64,000 bases of DNA from Bacteroidetes bacterium UBA5697 (GCA_002420145.1 DIHL01000005.1:24406-88405); one strand, 5' to 3'; counted from the first letter of the stretch, positions 50,158 to 59,916 are shown. The notes: generated by a model from the letters alone, not told the origin. A program made the numbers and translations.

Positions 50158-51189
50158 CTATTCAAACATAAAACCGTTTGAAATTATACCAGCATTAAAA
50201 TTGGTGATAAAACTTCCGTTTGGCTTATAAATCTCAACTTTTGATTTTTGAACATAATCAATCGCATCTGATACATAAATACTATAATCTTTAGGATTAA
50301 TGCCTAAACCGTAATATAATTTAGTGCCTTGATTGATAAATGCATTAGATGGAAGTGAAGATGATATAATAGGAAATTGATATACTCCATTATTTAAATA
50401 ATATAAAGTATCTCTTGTTTTATTAATGCATAATTTATTGGGGCTATCCGTATTTGAGAAATTTAAGGTTTGTTCAATTTGTAAAGTCACTGGATTAATT
50501 CTACTTAGTTTTCCAGCGATACTTTGCGTACTATTTCCTGTGCTCAAAATCCATACTTTCGAATTTTTATCAATACAAATACTGGAATTTCCTTTTCCAA
50601 CAGGAATGCTATCGGTAATGACATCTGTCATTGTATTAATTACATAACAATAGTTAGAGTTAGAACAAGTAACAAATGCTTTGCTATAAATTAACGCCAT
50701 TTGCTCTGTGCCATTCAAGCATGGTATAGTGCCAGAAATGGTATTAGAATTTAAATCAACTATTTGTATTGAATTGGTATATAAATCACTGACATAAGCT
50801 TTGTTATAAGTAATTGGTAAAATGTATCGAGGCGAATTTAATCCGTTAATAGTAGCAGTTTTCACAAAATCAGAAGAATTTACAACAACAATTTTATTGG
50901 AGTTATTCATAACCACGTAATAGTTATTATTATACTTGGTTATACTTTGGCAAACATTACCCAAAGTGGCATTATTATTTTGTTGCTTGTAGTAATCTTC
51001 AATAACTGCTCCAGCTGACGGATCATATAAAGAGATGCTTCCAACTCCCCAGCCAAAGTTGCCTTCGTTAACTACTAAAACTTTAGTATCTGCATTTATT
51101 GATACGGCAGTTTTAATTGGCTCTTGCGGTTTATCCTTCACGCAAGAGCCTAATAAAAATGTAATGAATATGAAAAAGTAAAATTTCAC
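50158..51189 (-). CDS. BtuG-like cobalamin-binding beta-propeller lipoprotein
   Basis: The 343-residue lipoprotein (lipobox LLGSC, residue 16) has repeated propeller blades of YncE type. Examples are KVLVVNEGNFGWGVGSISLY, YYVVMNNSNKIVVVNSSDF and KAYVSDLYTNSIQIVDLNSN. It is the third gene of the cobalamin-riboswitch operon, after the TonB receptor and the DUF4465 gene. In Bacteroides, BtuG of this fold sits on BtuB and captures corrinoids. That role is inferred here from fold and operon. Confidence 0.8.
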   Translation of the reverse strand: MKFYFFIFITFLLGSCVKDKPQEPIKTAVSINADTKVLVVNEGNFGWGVGSISLYDPSAGAVIEDYYKQQNNNATLGNVCQSITKYNNNYYVVMNNSNKIVVVNSSDFVKTATINGLNSPRYILPITYNKAYVSDLYTNSIQIVDLNSNTISGTIPCLNGTEQMALIYSKAFVTCSNSNYCYVINTMTDVITDSIPVGKGNSSICIDKNSKVWILSTGNSTQSIAGKLSRINPVTLQIEQTLNFSNTDSPNKLCINKTRDTLYYLNNGVYQFPIISSSLPSNAFINQGTKLYYGLGINPKDYSIYVSDAIDYVQKSKVEIYKPNGSFITNFNAGIISNGFMFE

Positions 51190-51195
51190 CGATGA

Positions 51196-52203
51196 TTATA
51201 GTTTAATAAATTTTATTCTTTTAGAAGCAAAGCCATCATTCATTTCAATAAAATAAATCCCAGCTTCGTAATTTTCTGTATTTATTTTTACTTGATTTTC
51301 TCCAATCGAACTTTGGATACTTTTGTTTTGAAGCGTTTTGCCAGTAATATCGAAAATAAGAATATTTAATTCGCTTTGAGACACAGATTCAAAATTTAAA
51401 AATAAATTTTCTTTTGTTGGATTTGGAAATAAAGAAATAGTCGAAACATTACTTAATTCTTCTATTCCTACTGTACTTTGAATTGTGAAATTATCCATTG
51501 AGAAAAAAGCTGGAGTTTTCATTCCAAATGCATTATTATCGCTTGATTTCATTTCAAATGTAAGACTATCAACTTGTCCTAATGATATGCAATTTACATA
51601 TTGCCAATTTTTAACCACATAATCATTAGCTGTTCCAGCAGGTCTGTAATCAGCTAAATAAAATTCAACACTATCAGTTAACATACTGCCTCCTCTGTAA
51701 CCTCTCACTAAAATTTTAAACCAATCTGGATATTGACCTTGAGGAATGCTTGTTCCAGAACCTGTTCCTGTTGTGTCTCCAAATTTTCTTCCAAATCCAC
51801 CACTTTTTATTTCTTTCCAAGCATAGGTTGTATTAGTAATATAAAAACCACTCACGGCTGTTGTGGTATTAGACATGGCAATGACAGCACCACTTTGAAC
51901 CGTTGCATAATTGTTTCCCCCAAAAGCAACTCCTGGAATACAACCATATAAATTTGTATATGAACCATTTGCTGTATCTAATACATTTGTGTAAGCTGAA
52001 CCTGACTCCCAGTATCCACCCCAAGATGTATTCCAATGATATCTAAAAGTTGCGCCATTAGAAGAAAAATCTGCACCTGTTGTATCTTTGTAATAAGAGT
52101 TTGTTGATAGTGTAAACGTATCAAAAGATATCGTTTGCGCTATAGCCTTTAAGTTAGTTGTTAATCCTATTAGGATTGCTAATTTGGTAATTGTTTTTTT
52201 CAT
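51196..52203 (-). CDS. DUF4465 protein with T9SS type A sorting domain, corrinoid uptake operon
   Basis: The 335-residue product has a signal peptide (ITKLAILIGLTTNLKAIAQT). The DUF4465 domain (about 25-245) shows WGGYWESGSAYTNV, FYITNTTYAW and GMKTPAFFSMDNF. A sorting domain ends the protein (LFPNPTKENLFLNF, EAGIYFIEMN). DUF4465-like proteins in corrinoid loci are, as I recall, surface cobalamin binders (BtuH type) anchored as lipoproteins. Here the route outward is T9SS instead. It is 8 bp downstream of the receptor gene. Confidence 0.82.
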   Translation of the reverse strand: MKKTITKLAILIGLTTNLKAIAQTISFDTFTLSTNSYYKDTTGADFSSNGATFRYHWNTSWGGYWESGSAYTNVLDTANGSYTNLYGCIPGVAFGGNNYATVQSGAVIAMSNTTTAVSGFYITNTTYAWKEIKSGGFGRKFGDTTGTGSGTSIPQGQYPDWFKILVRGYRGGSMLTDSVEFYLADYRPAGTANDYVVKNWQYVNCISLGQVDSLTFEMKSSDNNAFGMKTPAFFSMDNFTIQSTVGIEELSNVSTISLFPNPTKENLFLNFESVSQSELNILIFDITGKTLQNKSIQSSIGENQVKINTENYEAGIYFIEMNDGFASKRIKFIKL

Positions 52204-52211
52204 GTTTTTAT

Positions 52212-54191
52212 TTAATTATTGATTGTTTCTACTTTTTTCTTTTTTTTATATTTTAAATTAATACCGATTTCGTAATTTCTTAATGGCATTGGTCTATTTG
52301 GAATAATTACATAATTTTTATTGAATAGATTATTGATGTTTAAAAATAGCTCTGTATTAATTGTGCTAAAAGAATAATTGTAGGAACATTTAAAATTAGT
52401 AATATAATAAGGGTTTACCCAGCTAGTATTATCAGTGGATGTGAATCTATATCCCGTATAGTTATTATTAAATAATAAATTAAAATTTTGATATTTAATT
52501 AAAAGTGTTCCTTGTCCATTATATCTTGGGGTAAAAATCACTTGTCTTCCAACAGCATTATCATTTTCGCTAGTAGCTTTTTGATTAGTAGATAAAACGT
52601 AGGACGTATGTAGTATTATTTTTATTAAAATATCTTTTTTAAAGTAGGATAATTCTGTTTTTGTTTCCGTTCCTCGGCTATAAACTTCTGCTACATTTTT
52701 CGGACTCCAATAAGATTTCTCAGTAGGAAGCCATATAATCCAATTAGTGGTGCGCCTATTAAAATAGGTTCCTTCCATTAATAAAGAAAAATTATTTTTA
52801 GAGTAATTTAACTCAATACCTCCATCAATTTCATAGCTATCTTCTGGTTTTAAATTAGGGTTGCCACCTGGATTCCAATATAAATCATTTAATGTAGGTT
52901 GTCTGTATGATTTATTAGCATTTACTTTTGCAGCAATGTGTTTTGTAAGTTGATAATGAATGCCTGTATTTCCAGTAAATGGTATTTCGGTTTGATTAGT
53001 AGTTTCTTTTCTTAAACTTAAATTATAATTGAATTTAGAGTTGAGTAAACTTAACTTATATGCAATAAAGACTGCTAGTTTACTTAACTGATGATTATTT
53101 ATCGACTCTATATGATTTTCGCTTGATATTAAATTTGATTGATAGTTAGTGAAATTTACTCCGAAGTTTAACGTGTGATTATTTAGAGAAATAATATTGT
53201 CACTCTCTGTAATGAATGTTTTGATTTTACTTTTACTAATTAATAAATTGGCACTACTGTCTGTATAATTTAATTGGTCATTAAAGTAACCAATGCGTAT
53301 AGTTGAGTTTAATTTTCTTCTCGAATAATTCCAGTCGGCATTTAGTTTTAAGTTTTTGTCTTCTTGGCTTTGTTTGCTTGTTAGTAAACTATATGATGGT
53401 AAGTTTCTTTCTGTATTTGTATACCATGCTCTTATATTAATTTTCTGATAAGGTTGAATTAAAACACTTAGTTCTTGCATAAAACCTTGAGAGTTGTAAT
53501 TAGCGTGAGTTACTTGTTTGTCCGGATTTTGTTTGTCGGTAGTGTCTTTATAAGAGTAATTGTTTGCAGAGTTGTTATAATAAATTTTAGTGTTAGACAC
53601 AATTTTTTTGTAACTCAATAAAACATTAGTAGCTATTTTTTTTGTATCAAAACTCCCTACACTCATTTGAAGTTGCGTTTTAAATCCTTGATTGAAAAGG
53701 GATTTATTTTGTAAATGAATACTCCCACTTATAGCTCCACTTCCCCAAAGTGCACTTCCTCCGCCATATTCAAGAGATATAGTGTTAAAAAACAAAGAAG
53801 GAATTATGCTTAAATCTGTTTGACCTAACATGGCATTTTGAATATTTAATCCATTCCATAATATAGCTGTGTGATTAGAATTACCTCCTCGCATGCTTGT
53901 GGTAGCAATATTACCATTGCCATATGTTTTTATATGAATAGCGGATTGATTGGATAACAAATCTGATAAAGAACTTGTGTTATATCTTACAAGTGTTAAG
54001 CTGTCAATTGAAATAGTTTTTTTTGACGCTTCAATAACCTGTTGTTTGTTTTCGATGATATATACTTCATTTAGTTGATGAAGTGTTGTGTCTGTTGTTT
54101 GCGCATTAACTGTTGAATTAATTAAAATACATACACACAAACAAATCAAAAGATTTGAAAACAGATGAGTGTATGTTTTAAAACAGTTCAT
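52212..54191 (-). CDS. TonB-dependent outer-membrane receptor, BtuB-like
   Basis: The 659-residue receptor has a signal peptide (SNLLICLCVCILINSTVNAQ). A short TonB-box-like region and plug domain (about 45-160, SMRGGNSNHTAILWNGLNIQ, then EYGGGSALWGSGAISG) precede a beta-barrel with the RQPTLNDLYWNPGGNPNLKP segment typical of BtuB/FepA-type receptors. A cobalamin riboswitch sits in its leader, so corrinoids are the likely ligand. It is the first gene of the three-gene operon. Confidence 0.9.
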   Translation of the reverse strand: MNCFKTYTHLFSNLLICLCVCILINSTVNAQTTDTTLHQLNEVYIIENKQQVIEASKKTISIDSLTLVRYNTSSLSDLLSNQSAIHIKTYGNGNIATTSMRGGNSNHTAILWNGLNIQNAMLGQTDLSIIPSLFFNTISLEYGGGSALWGSGAISGSIHLQNKSLFNQGFKTQLQMSVGSFDTKKIATNVLLSYKKIVSNTKIYYNNSANNYSYKDTTDKQNPDKQVTHANYNSQGFMQELSVLIQPYQKINIRAWYTNTERNLPSYSLLTSKQSQEDKNLKLNADWNYSRRKLNSTIRIGYFNDQLNYTDSSANLLISKSKIKTFITESDNIISLNNHTLNFGVNFTNYQSNLISSENHIESINNHQLSKLAVFIAYKLSLLNSKFNYNLSLRKETTNQTEIPFTGNTGIHYQLTKHIAAKVNANKSYRQPTLNDLYWNPGGNPNLKPEDSYEIDGGIELNYSKNNFSLLMEGTYFNRRTTNWIIWLPTEKSYWSPKNVAEVYSRGTETKTELSYFKKDILIKIILHTSYVLSTNQKATSENDNAVGRQVIFTPRYNGQGTLLIKYQNFNLLFNNNYTGYRFTSTDNTSWVNPYYITNFKCSYNYSFSTINTELFLNINNLFNKNYVIIPNRPMPLRNYEIGINLKYKKKKKVETINN

Positions 54192-54297
54192 ATTTATATT
54201 AATACTACTTTGCTATGAGGGAAAAATAAAAAAACAGCATGTTGCCTAAACATCCTATTTTTTGTTAGCCTTTGTTTCCCCGAAAGCTTCAAAATGC

Positions 54298-54475
54298 ATA
54301 TTGGCAGGTCTTCTGACTCGTCTCTTGTTTTTAAGCCTTCCCGTCTATTTAAACGACAGTGGCATGTTTTTAAAAACAGTATAAAGACTTACAGCAGCGG
54401 GCACTGTTCATGAATTTCACATGATTCCCTTTTAATTTTTGATATTAAGTTTAATATCCAAAAACCAAATTGCGA
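54298..54475 (-). promoter_or_regulatory. Cobalamin riboswitch
   Basis: On the minus strand the conserved blocks appear in order: AAAAGGGAATCATGTGAA, then GCCCGCTGCTGTAAG, then ATGCCACTGT, GGGAAGGC and the B12 box GAGTCAGAAGACCTGCC. It lies about 105 bases before the ATG of the TonB receptor gene. With cobalamin bound it should switch off the uptake operon. Between aptamer and start, ATGTT-TAGGC-AACAT followed by a T run (around 54230-54265) may be the expression platform. The 54192-54553 gap between genes is thus explained. Confidence 0.95.
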
Positions 54476-54553
54476 GGCAAATGTATATAATAAAAACAAA
54501 AAACGCAGATTTATTTTAAATGTGCGTTTTTTTATGAAAATAAAAATTACTGG

Positions 54554-55450
54554 TTAGGTTCCTGAAAGCATTGTCCAGCTTACATTTTCAGGATGCTCTT
54601 CTGGTTTTATACTTAATACTGGAACTTTAGCATGATGAATAACTTGTAAAGCATATGGACCTAGAAAGAAACCACTTAACTCGGCGTCTTGATCGGTCAT
54701 AATTGAAATTAAATCACCTCCTACTTTTTCACAGTAATTTACAGTAGCTACTGCTCTGTTTTTTACATCTTGCAGTAATTCCGTAGAACATATAACTCCT
54801 TTATCTTTTGCAGCAGTTGCTACTTGATGAAGCATTACTTCCATCGCTGGTTTTTTACTGGCTTCATCATCTGCTAATAAACCAACTGCGTATATATGAG
54901 ATGCAAATTGTTTTGCTAGTTCTATAGTTAAAACCACTTTATGTCTTGTGTGCTCTGACGTGTCAATTGGTAAAACAATTTTATGATATCCTAAAGTGTC
55001 TGCTGCCTGACTCATAGTTAAAACTGGGCATGGACTTTTTGTTAATACTTTTAAGGTGTTACTTCCAATAGTTAAGTCTTCCCAAGAGCTGTATCCGTGT
55101 GTGCCCATCACAATTAAATCAGCATTAATTTCTTTGGCAAATTTCACAATTTCTGTAGTAGGGTTACCAGAATTTACAACGGTTGTTACTTTTATTCCAT
55201 ATTGATTTTTAATATCTGTAGCTAACTCATTTAATTTTTCTTGAACAGCATCCGATGCTTTTTCTATATTTTCAAGTGTAATACTTGGAGTAAAAACGTT
55301 GAATTTCTCCCAATGTTTAGTAATGATATGAACTAAATAAATTTCTCCTTTTGTATATTGAGCTAAAAAAGCACCATGTTTTATAGCTAAAAATGAAGTC
55401 TCAGAAAAATCTGTGGTAATGATAATTTTGTTAGTGTTTAGATGTATCAT
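54554..55450 (-). CDS. Universal stress protein with two tandem UspA domains
   Basis: The 298-residue protein holds two UspA folds (about 5-148 and 152-285). The first ends in the ATP-binding pattern G-x2-G-x9-G-S (MGTHGYSSWEDLTIGS), so it should bind nucleotide. In the second the pattern is lost (IMTDQDAELSGFFLGPYA). Such double proteins are stress regulators in many Bacteroidota. The gene is monocistronic. Confidence 0.9.
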   Translation of the reverse strand: MIHLNTNKIIITTDFSETSFLAIKHGAFLAQYTKGEIYLVHIITKHWEKFNVFTPSITLENIEKASDAVQEKLNELATDIKNQYGIKVTTVVNSGNPTTEIVKFAKEINADLIVMGTHGYSSWEDLTIGSNTLKVLTKSPCPVLTMSQAADTLGYHKIVLPIDTSEHTRHKVVLTIELAKQFASHIYAVGLLADDEASKKPAMEVMLHQVATAAKDKGVICSTELLQDVKNRAVATVNYCEKVGGDLISIMTDQDAELSGFFLGPYALQVIHHAKVPVLSIKPEEHPENVSWTMLSGT

Positions 55451-55516
55451 ATATTTTAGTGTTAGGTTTTTATATCGTGAATTTAATGATTTTTAAATGA
55501 TAGTGTAAGTCTATGC

Positions 55517-56770
55517 TTAATGACTTACATTTTCTAATTCTTTTGGATTGTGCTTGTGTTTAAATAATACTGCAAATAAAAACGCAATAATTAGTGCATA
55601 AATTGCAAAAGTTAGCCAGATATTATGCCAGTCTTTTCCAGTATCAGAAGTAAAATAATGATCAATTAAATAGCCACTAGTAATACTGCCAAATACAGCG
55701 CCAAAGCCATTGGTCATCATCATAAATAAACCTTGAGCAGATGAGCGAATAGTAGAGTCGGTTGATGTTTCAACAAACAAAGAACCAGAGATATTAAAAA
55801 AGTCGAATGCCATACCATAAACGATGCACGACATGATAATCATCCATAACCCATCGGTTGGGTTTCCGTATGCAAATAATCCAAAACGTAATACCCAAGC
55901 AAGCATACTAAATAGCATCACTTGTTTGATACCGAATTTTTTCAAGAAAAAAGGAATGGCTAAAATAAATAGTGTTTCAGAAATTTGAGAAATAGACATG
56001 ATGATGGTAGAGTATTTTACTACAAAAGAATCGGCATATTCTGCTTGATGTTTAAAGTCATCCAAAAATACATCGCCATAGGCATTGGTTAATTGTAAGG
56101 CTGCTCCTAAAAACATACTAAAAACAAAAAACAAGGCGAGTTTATAATTAGCAAATAATTTAAATGAACTTAATCCAATTAAATCAACGAAGGATTTATT
56201 TTGTTCGGTATTATGTTTTGGCTCACACTTTGGTAAAGAAAATGAGTATATTCCTAAGGCAATAGCAGCAATAGCAGCAATGTAAAATTGATTCTCAGAT
56301 GCTTTGTTACCTGTTAAATTGGTAATCCACATAGCCACAATAAATCCAATAGTTCCCCAAACTCTAATAGGAGGAAAATCAGTTACTACATTTAGATTAT
56401 TACTTTTTAAAGCATTATACGCAACCGAATTAGATAGGGCAATAGTTGGCATGTAAAAAATCATAGCTATTAAAATCACCCAAAAAAAACTTGATGGGTC
56501 ATTAATTTGAGGAACATAAATTAATGTCAATCCTCCTAGTATGTGTAAAATGCCATATAATTTTTCAGCGTTCAACCATCTGTCAGCTATAATACCACAA
56601 AGAGTGGGCATAAAAATTGAGGCAATACCCATGGTTGAAAAAATAGCACCAAACTGAGTTCCGTCCCATTGTTTAGTTCCAAACCAATAATTAGCTACTG
56701 TAATTAACCATGCGCCCCACACAAAAAATTGCAAAAAGCTCATAATAATTAATCGCATTTTTAAACTCAT
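55517..56770 (-). CDS. MFS nucleoside permease, NupG family
   Basis: The 417-residue protein has 12 membrane helices. It shows the nucleoside:H+ symporter family start (MRLIIMSFLQFFVWGAWLIT), the GIIADRW loop in the usual MFS loop 2-3 position, NSVAYNAL in helix 4, and FDFFNISGSLFVE in the second half. It imports nucleosides with protons. No purine or pyrimidine genes are next to it. Confidence 0.88.
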   Translation of the reverse strand: MSLKMRLIIMSFLQFFVWGAWLITVANYWFGTKQWDGTQFGAIFSTMGIASIFMPTLCGIIADRWLNAEKLYGILHILGGLTLIYVPQINDPSSFFWVILIAMIFYMPTIALSNSVAYNALKSNNLNVVTDFPPIRVWGTIGFIVAMWITNLTGNKASENQFYIAAIAAIALGIYSFSLPKCEPKHNTEQNKSFVDLIGLSSFKLFANYKLALFFVFSMFLGAALQLTNAYGDVFLDDFKHQAEYADSFVVKYSTIIMSISQISETLFILAIPFFLKKFGIKQVMLFSMLAWVLRFGLFAYGNPTDGLWMIIMSCIVYGMAFDFFNISGSLFVETSTDSTIRSSAQGLFMMMTNGFGAVFGSITSGYLIDHYFTSDTGKDWHNIWLTFAIYALIIAFLFAVLFKHKHNPKELENVSH

Positions 56771-56872
56771 ACCCAGTTGTTTTAAAATTATAATAAGAGC
56801 AAGATAGAAAAAAAAGATTTAAAAATGTAACTAAATTTTAGTTGAGTGTTATAGTGTTAAAATCTAGAAGTC

Positions 56873-57727
56873 ATGAACACTAAACTAATTGCATTGTCTC
56901 TTTTAATTTGTGTTTTTATTATTAACACTACTAATGGAAAAACCAAAGTATCTTTACAAAAAGCGTTTGATAAAAAATACATCACTGCTAAAGCAGTTTG
57001 TAAAGGCGGTTTAGAGCTTGATTATTCAGTTTCTAATTTATTAAAGGATTCGGTTTTAATTTTTATTCCTGCAGGTTGGCGCTTTAATTCAAATGCTGGA
57101 AAGAATGATTACCAAGATATTTTAACAGTTCATGAGCAAATTTTGGTTTTAAGACCAAAAGAAACTAAAAAGTTTGATATTAAAGGTTATTGCTGCGAGG
57201 CAACAAAAAGTGGCCCTCAAAAAGGAGTACCTTACACTTTGGGCAAAATAGCGGACAGTAGTTTAGTATTATTGGCTCGTTATTTAAACACACATAAAAT
57301 AGATGCAAATACAGAACAATACAGTGTTTGGGCAATTAGTGATGGAAAAGAAACAGCTAATATTACGAGTAGTAATGATTCGATAGCAGCTTTGCTTAGA
57401 ACATTTGTGGCAACAGTCAAGGGAGAGCCATTACCTTGGTATACTCTTTTAAAAAGAGCTAGAGTATCATCTTCAGGAGAGGTATCAGATAATCCGGTGA
57501 GATTTAAGGCAGATATAAATTATAGTGTACCAGAGCCTTGTTATTCTTATTGTTACATTGTAGATGCTAACGGACAAAAGGTTTCTGAAATATTTGGGAA
57601 ATGGTTATTACCTGAGAATACAGCCTATAATGCTAATTTTAATGTAGCAGGTTTAAAAAAAGGCGAATATAAATTGGTTTTAGAAGGAAAAAATACTCCT
57701 TTATTTGAAAAAAGCTTTAAAATTTAA
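56873..57727 (+). CDS. Secreted protein of unknown function
   Basis: The 284-residue product has a signal peptide (LIALSLLICVFIINTTNGK). The N-terminal part resembles a small beta-sandwich of exported proteins (YSVSNLLKDSVLIFIPAGW, then ILVLRPKETKKFDIKGYCC) with a CC pair at about 104-105. A C-terminal sandwich is similar to secretion-linked domains (VDANGQKVSEIFGKWLLPEN). It has no T9SS motif and no recognised family. Confidence 0.6.
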   Translation: MNTKLIALSLLICVFIINTTNGKTKVSLQKAFDKKYITAKAVCKGGLELDYSVSNLLKDSVLIFIPAGWRFNSNAGKNDYQDILTVHEQILVLRPKETKKFDIKGYCCEATKSGPQKGVPYTLGKIADSSLVLLARYLNTHKIDANTEQYSVWAISDGKETANITSSNDSIAALLRTFVATVKGEPLPWYTLLKRARVSSSGEVSDNPVRFKADINYSVPEPCYSYCYIVDANGQKVSEIFGKWLLPENTAYNANFNVAGLKKGEYKLVLEGKNTPLFEKSFKI

Positions 57728-57817
57728 TACGTAAAAAATTGATTTTCATTAAATTACATAATTTTAGAGAATTATTCAATTTTTAAATTAATCATTAGCA
57801 TAATTCATTTATTTTTT

Positions 57818-57825
57818 TACTTTTG
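57818..57825 (+). promoter_or_regulatory. TAnnTTTG promoter box of the DUF2795 gene
   Basis: TACTTTTG lies 23 bases before the ATG at 57849. A weak TTAG is present 19 bases upstream. Confidence 0.45.
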
Positions 57826-57848
57826 CAGGAAAATTAAAGTATAAAATT

Positions 57849-58070
57849 ATGTATTGGACATTAGAATTAGCATCGTGGTTAGAAGATGCGCCTTGGCCAG
57901 CAACTAAGGATGAGTTAATTGATTTTGCTATTCGATCTGGTGCGCCAATGGAAGTAATTGAAAATTTACAAGAGATGGAAGACGAAGGCGAAGCTTATGA
58001 AACTATTGAAGAGATTTGGCCAGATTATCCAACTAAAGATGATTTCTTCTTTAACGAGGATGAATATTAA
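57849..58070 (+). CDS. DUF2795 domain protein
   Basis: The 73-residue acidic protein fits DUF2795 with WTLELASWLEDAPWPATKDEL, then IDFAIRSGAPMEVIENLQEM and a Glu/Asp-rich tail. The family is common in Bacteroidota and has no assigned role. It is a single gene between two unrelated secreted-protein genes, with its own promoter and terminator. Confidence 0.88.
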   Translation: MYWTLELASWLEDAPWPATKDELIDFAIRSGAPMEVIENLQEMEDEGEAYETIEEIWPDYPTKDDFFFNEDEY

Positions 58071-58073
58071 AAC

Positions 58074-58103
58074 AAAAAAGGTTCGCAATTGCGAACCTTT
58101 TTT
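58074..58103. terminator. Bidirectional terminator (perfect palindrome)
   Basis: AAAAAAGGTTCGCAA and TTGCGAACCTTTTTT form a perfect 15-pair palindrome just after the DUF2795 gene, and it also ends the convergent gene at 58122. Confidence 0.9.
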
Positions 58104-58121
58104 GTTTAGAATAATTAATCA

Positions 58122-58541
58122 TTAATCATGATCTAAAGAAGTTGCTTTTCCAGCCGCTTTCATTTCTTTATGTTTTGCTTTTAATTTTTCTAATTGTTCT
58201 GCCGTTAAAATAGCTTTTACATTTTGACGAAATTCTTTTTTCACAGCTTGAAGTTCTCTTTGAGCAACGTCTTTATTTTCAGGTTGTCCTTTATATTTAG
58301 CTTTGATTTCATCTACTTTTTTAACTTTAGCTAAAGCTAAATCATAAACTTTTGGTTTTTGCTCTTCAGTAAGAGTTGTTTCGGCATTTAAACCATCAAC
58401 ATGTTTTTGTGCACGTTGTTCAGGAGTCATTTTTTCTTTAGGTGCTTTTTTCTCTGTGTTTTGTTTTTTTGGCGCTTCTTGAGCTGTCATCGCAGTTGAT
58501 ATTGTGAATAAGCAAGCTGCTAATAAAATTATTTTTTTCAT
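58122..58541 (-). CDS. Small exported helical protein (DUF4890/Spy-like)
   Basis: The 139-residue product has a signal peptide (IILLAACLFTISTAMTAQ) and a charged helical body rich in Lys, Glu and Ala (KEKMTPEQRAQKHVDGLNAE, LTEEQKPKVYDLALAKVKKV). It ends near ILTAEQLEKLKAKH. The TPEQR and LTxEQ patterns are those of the Spy/DUF4890 class of periplasmic chaperone-like proteins. Direct evidence for chaperone function is lacking. Confidence 0.72.
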   Translation of the reverse strand: MKKIILLAACLFTISTAMTAQEAPKKQNTEKKAPKEKMTPEQRAQKHVDGLNAETTLTEEQKPKVYDLALAKVKKVDEIKAKYKGQPENKDVAQRELQAVKKEFRQNVKAILTAEQLEKLKAKHKEMKAAGKATSLDHD

Positions 58542-58629
58542 ATTGGTTGTTTTTTGTTTTTTAATTATTAGTTGTTTTGATTTTCAAAAAGCGAACCAGT
58601 TTAAAGTTTATTTGTTAAAATATTTAAAA

Positions 58630-58893
58630 TTACTTGTTAGGTTTATCAGTTGTTTTTTTATCTTTTGATTTATCAGTTTCTTTTGTTTCATGTGTTATTT
58701 TGCAAACCTTACATGCTTCGTAACCTTGTTTTTTAGCTTCAGATAACTCTATTCCTTTTTTGCCAGTTTTTGCAACATCACAATTTTTTGCGTGATACTT
58801 TTTACCACTCTCAGTTATATAAACAGTTTGAGCTTTAGAAGAAGTGACAATGAAAAATAATAAGACTATTAAAAATGATTTAACGCTTTTCAT
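58630..58893 (-). CDS. Small exported Cys-rich protein with Ada-like metal-binding motif
   Basis: The 87-residue product has a signal peptide (LIVLLFFIVTSSKAQ). A short domain K-x-YHxxxC-x-n-GYEACKVC follows (GKKYHAKNCDVAKTGKK to QGYEACKVCK), like the Cys-His motif in Ada-type and nuclease-tail domains. It ends with a Lys/Asp-rich tail. The role is unknown. It follows the lipoprotein gene at 58906 by 12 bp. Confidence 0.7.
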   Translation of the reverse strand: MKSVKSFLIVLLFFIVTSSKAQTVYITESGKKYHAKNCDVAKTGKKGIELSEAKKQGYEACKVCKITHETKETDKSKDKKTTDKPNK

Positions 58894-58905
58894 ATTGATT
58901 GTTGT

Positions 58906-59916
58906 TTAATATTGAACTTTCGGTATCATTCCTCTAATTCCCATATCTACAGGTACTTCACCATTTTCTGGTTGGTAATAGCCGTCAGGAGTTCCTGCTT
59001 CTGTCCATTCAAAACTTTTATTAGTAGATAATGATACTGTGATAATAATGTCTTGAGTTTCGGTTCCTGTAATGGTTAATAATTGATTTGCACTAGACAT
59101 ATCTGTAAATTGAGCAGTTACTACGCAACTTCCTGCAGGAATTGGTGAATTTGAAAAATTAGGATTAACAACTGTTGTAGAGCCAGCAGGTGCTTGTCCA
59201 TCAGCTTTCCAATAACCATATCCTGGAATATAAGTTTCAAATCCCCAATAGCCTTGTGGATGGTTGACATTTGGTCCACCAACAGATGCAGAAGGAATAT
59301 AATCTTGATCTTTAATTTTGTATTTAGTAACATATGTTTTATAGCCTAAAAACGAAGCAACGGTTCCATTGCCAATATGATTTCCTGGTAAGGCATTTGC
59401 TTTATAAGGGATATTGTAGTTTTGATATGATAAAGATAAGCGCAACCATTTATAAGTTCCGGGTGTTACTTGGCTTAATGGAGTAGAGTAGAATACAACA
59501 TTTTCTCGAACAACTACTGATTTACTAAATTGAATAGCCGTTGTGCCGCCTAAAGCAGTTTCTGGAGCGTGATATAATACTTGACCAGAACCTAGAGCGG
59601 TTAAATCTCCTTGAGCTAACTCTATATAATGGGCAGCCATTTGATTAAAAATTGGAGAATAAGCGCCATGACCTGAAGGCAACGTTGGAGCAGGATTTCC
59701 AAAATTATCTAATCTCAATTGAGTAGAATCAAATTTAAATTTAAAAATTAATCGAGGGCCAGTTCCAGTGGCTGTCCAAACTGTATCAGGATACCCGTCG
59801 TCAGCAACGGCTCCAGTTGTAGTTGTTGTGGTAGGAGTTAAATCTTCCTCTTCTGTTTTCTTTTTGCAGGAAAAAATAATTCCAAAAATTAATAGTAATC
59901 CAAATAGATGTTTCAT
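58906..59916 (-). CDS. Lipoprotein of unknown function
   Basis: The 336-residue product has a lipoprotein signal (LLLIFGIIFSCKKK, Cys at 17) and a Glu/Thr-rich linker. A beta-rich domain follows with PRLIFKFKFDSTQLRLDNFG, GHGAYSPIFNQMAAHYIELA and FEWTEAGTPDGYYQPENGEV. The look is of a MbnP-like or similar surface copper- or ligand-binding domain. I recognise the HYIELA segment as related to that class, with moderate certainty only. Confidence 0.65.
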   Translation of the reverse strand: MKHLFGLLLIFGIIFSCKKKTEEEDLTPTTTTTTGAVADDGYPDTVWTATGTGPRLIFKFKFDSTQLRLDNFGNPAPTLPSGHGAYSPIFNQMAAHYIELAQGDLTALGSGQVLYHAPETALGGTTAIQFSKSVVVRENVVFYSTPLSQVTPGTYKWLRLSLSYQNYNIPYKANALPGNHIGNGTVASFLGYKTYVTKYKIKDQDYIPSASVGGPNVNHPQGYWGFETYIPGYGYWKADGQAPAGSTTVVNPNFSNSPIPAGSCVVTAQFTDMSSANQLLTITGTETQDIIITVSLSTNKSFEWTEAGTPDGYYQPENGEVPVDMGIRGMIPKVQY

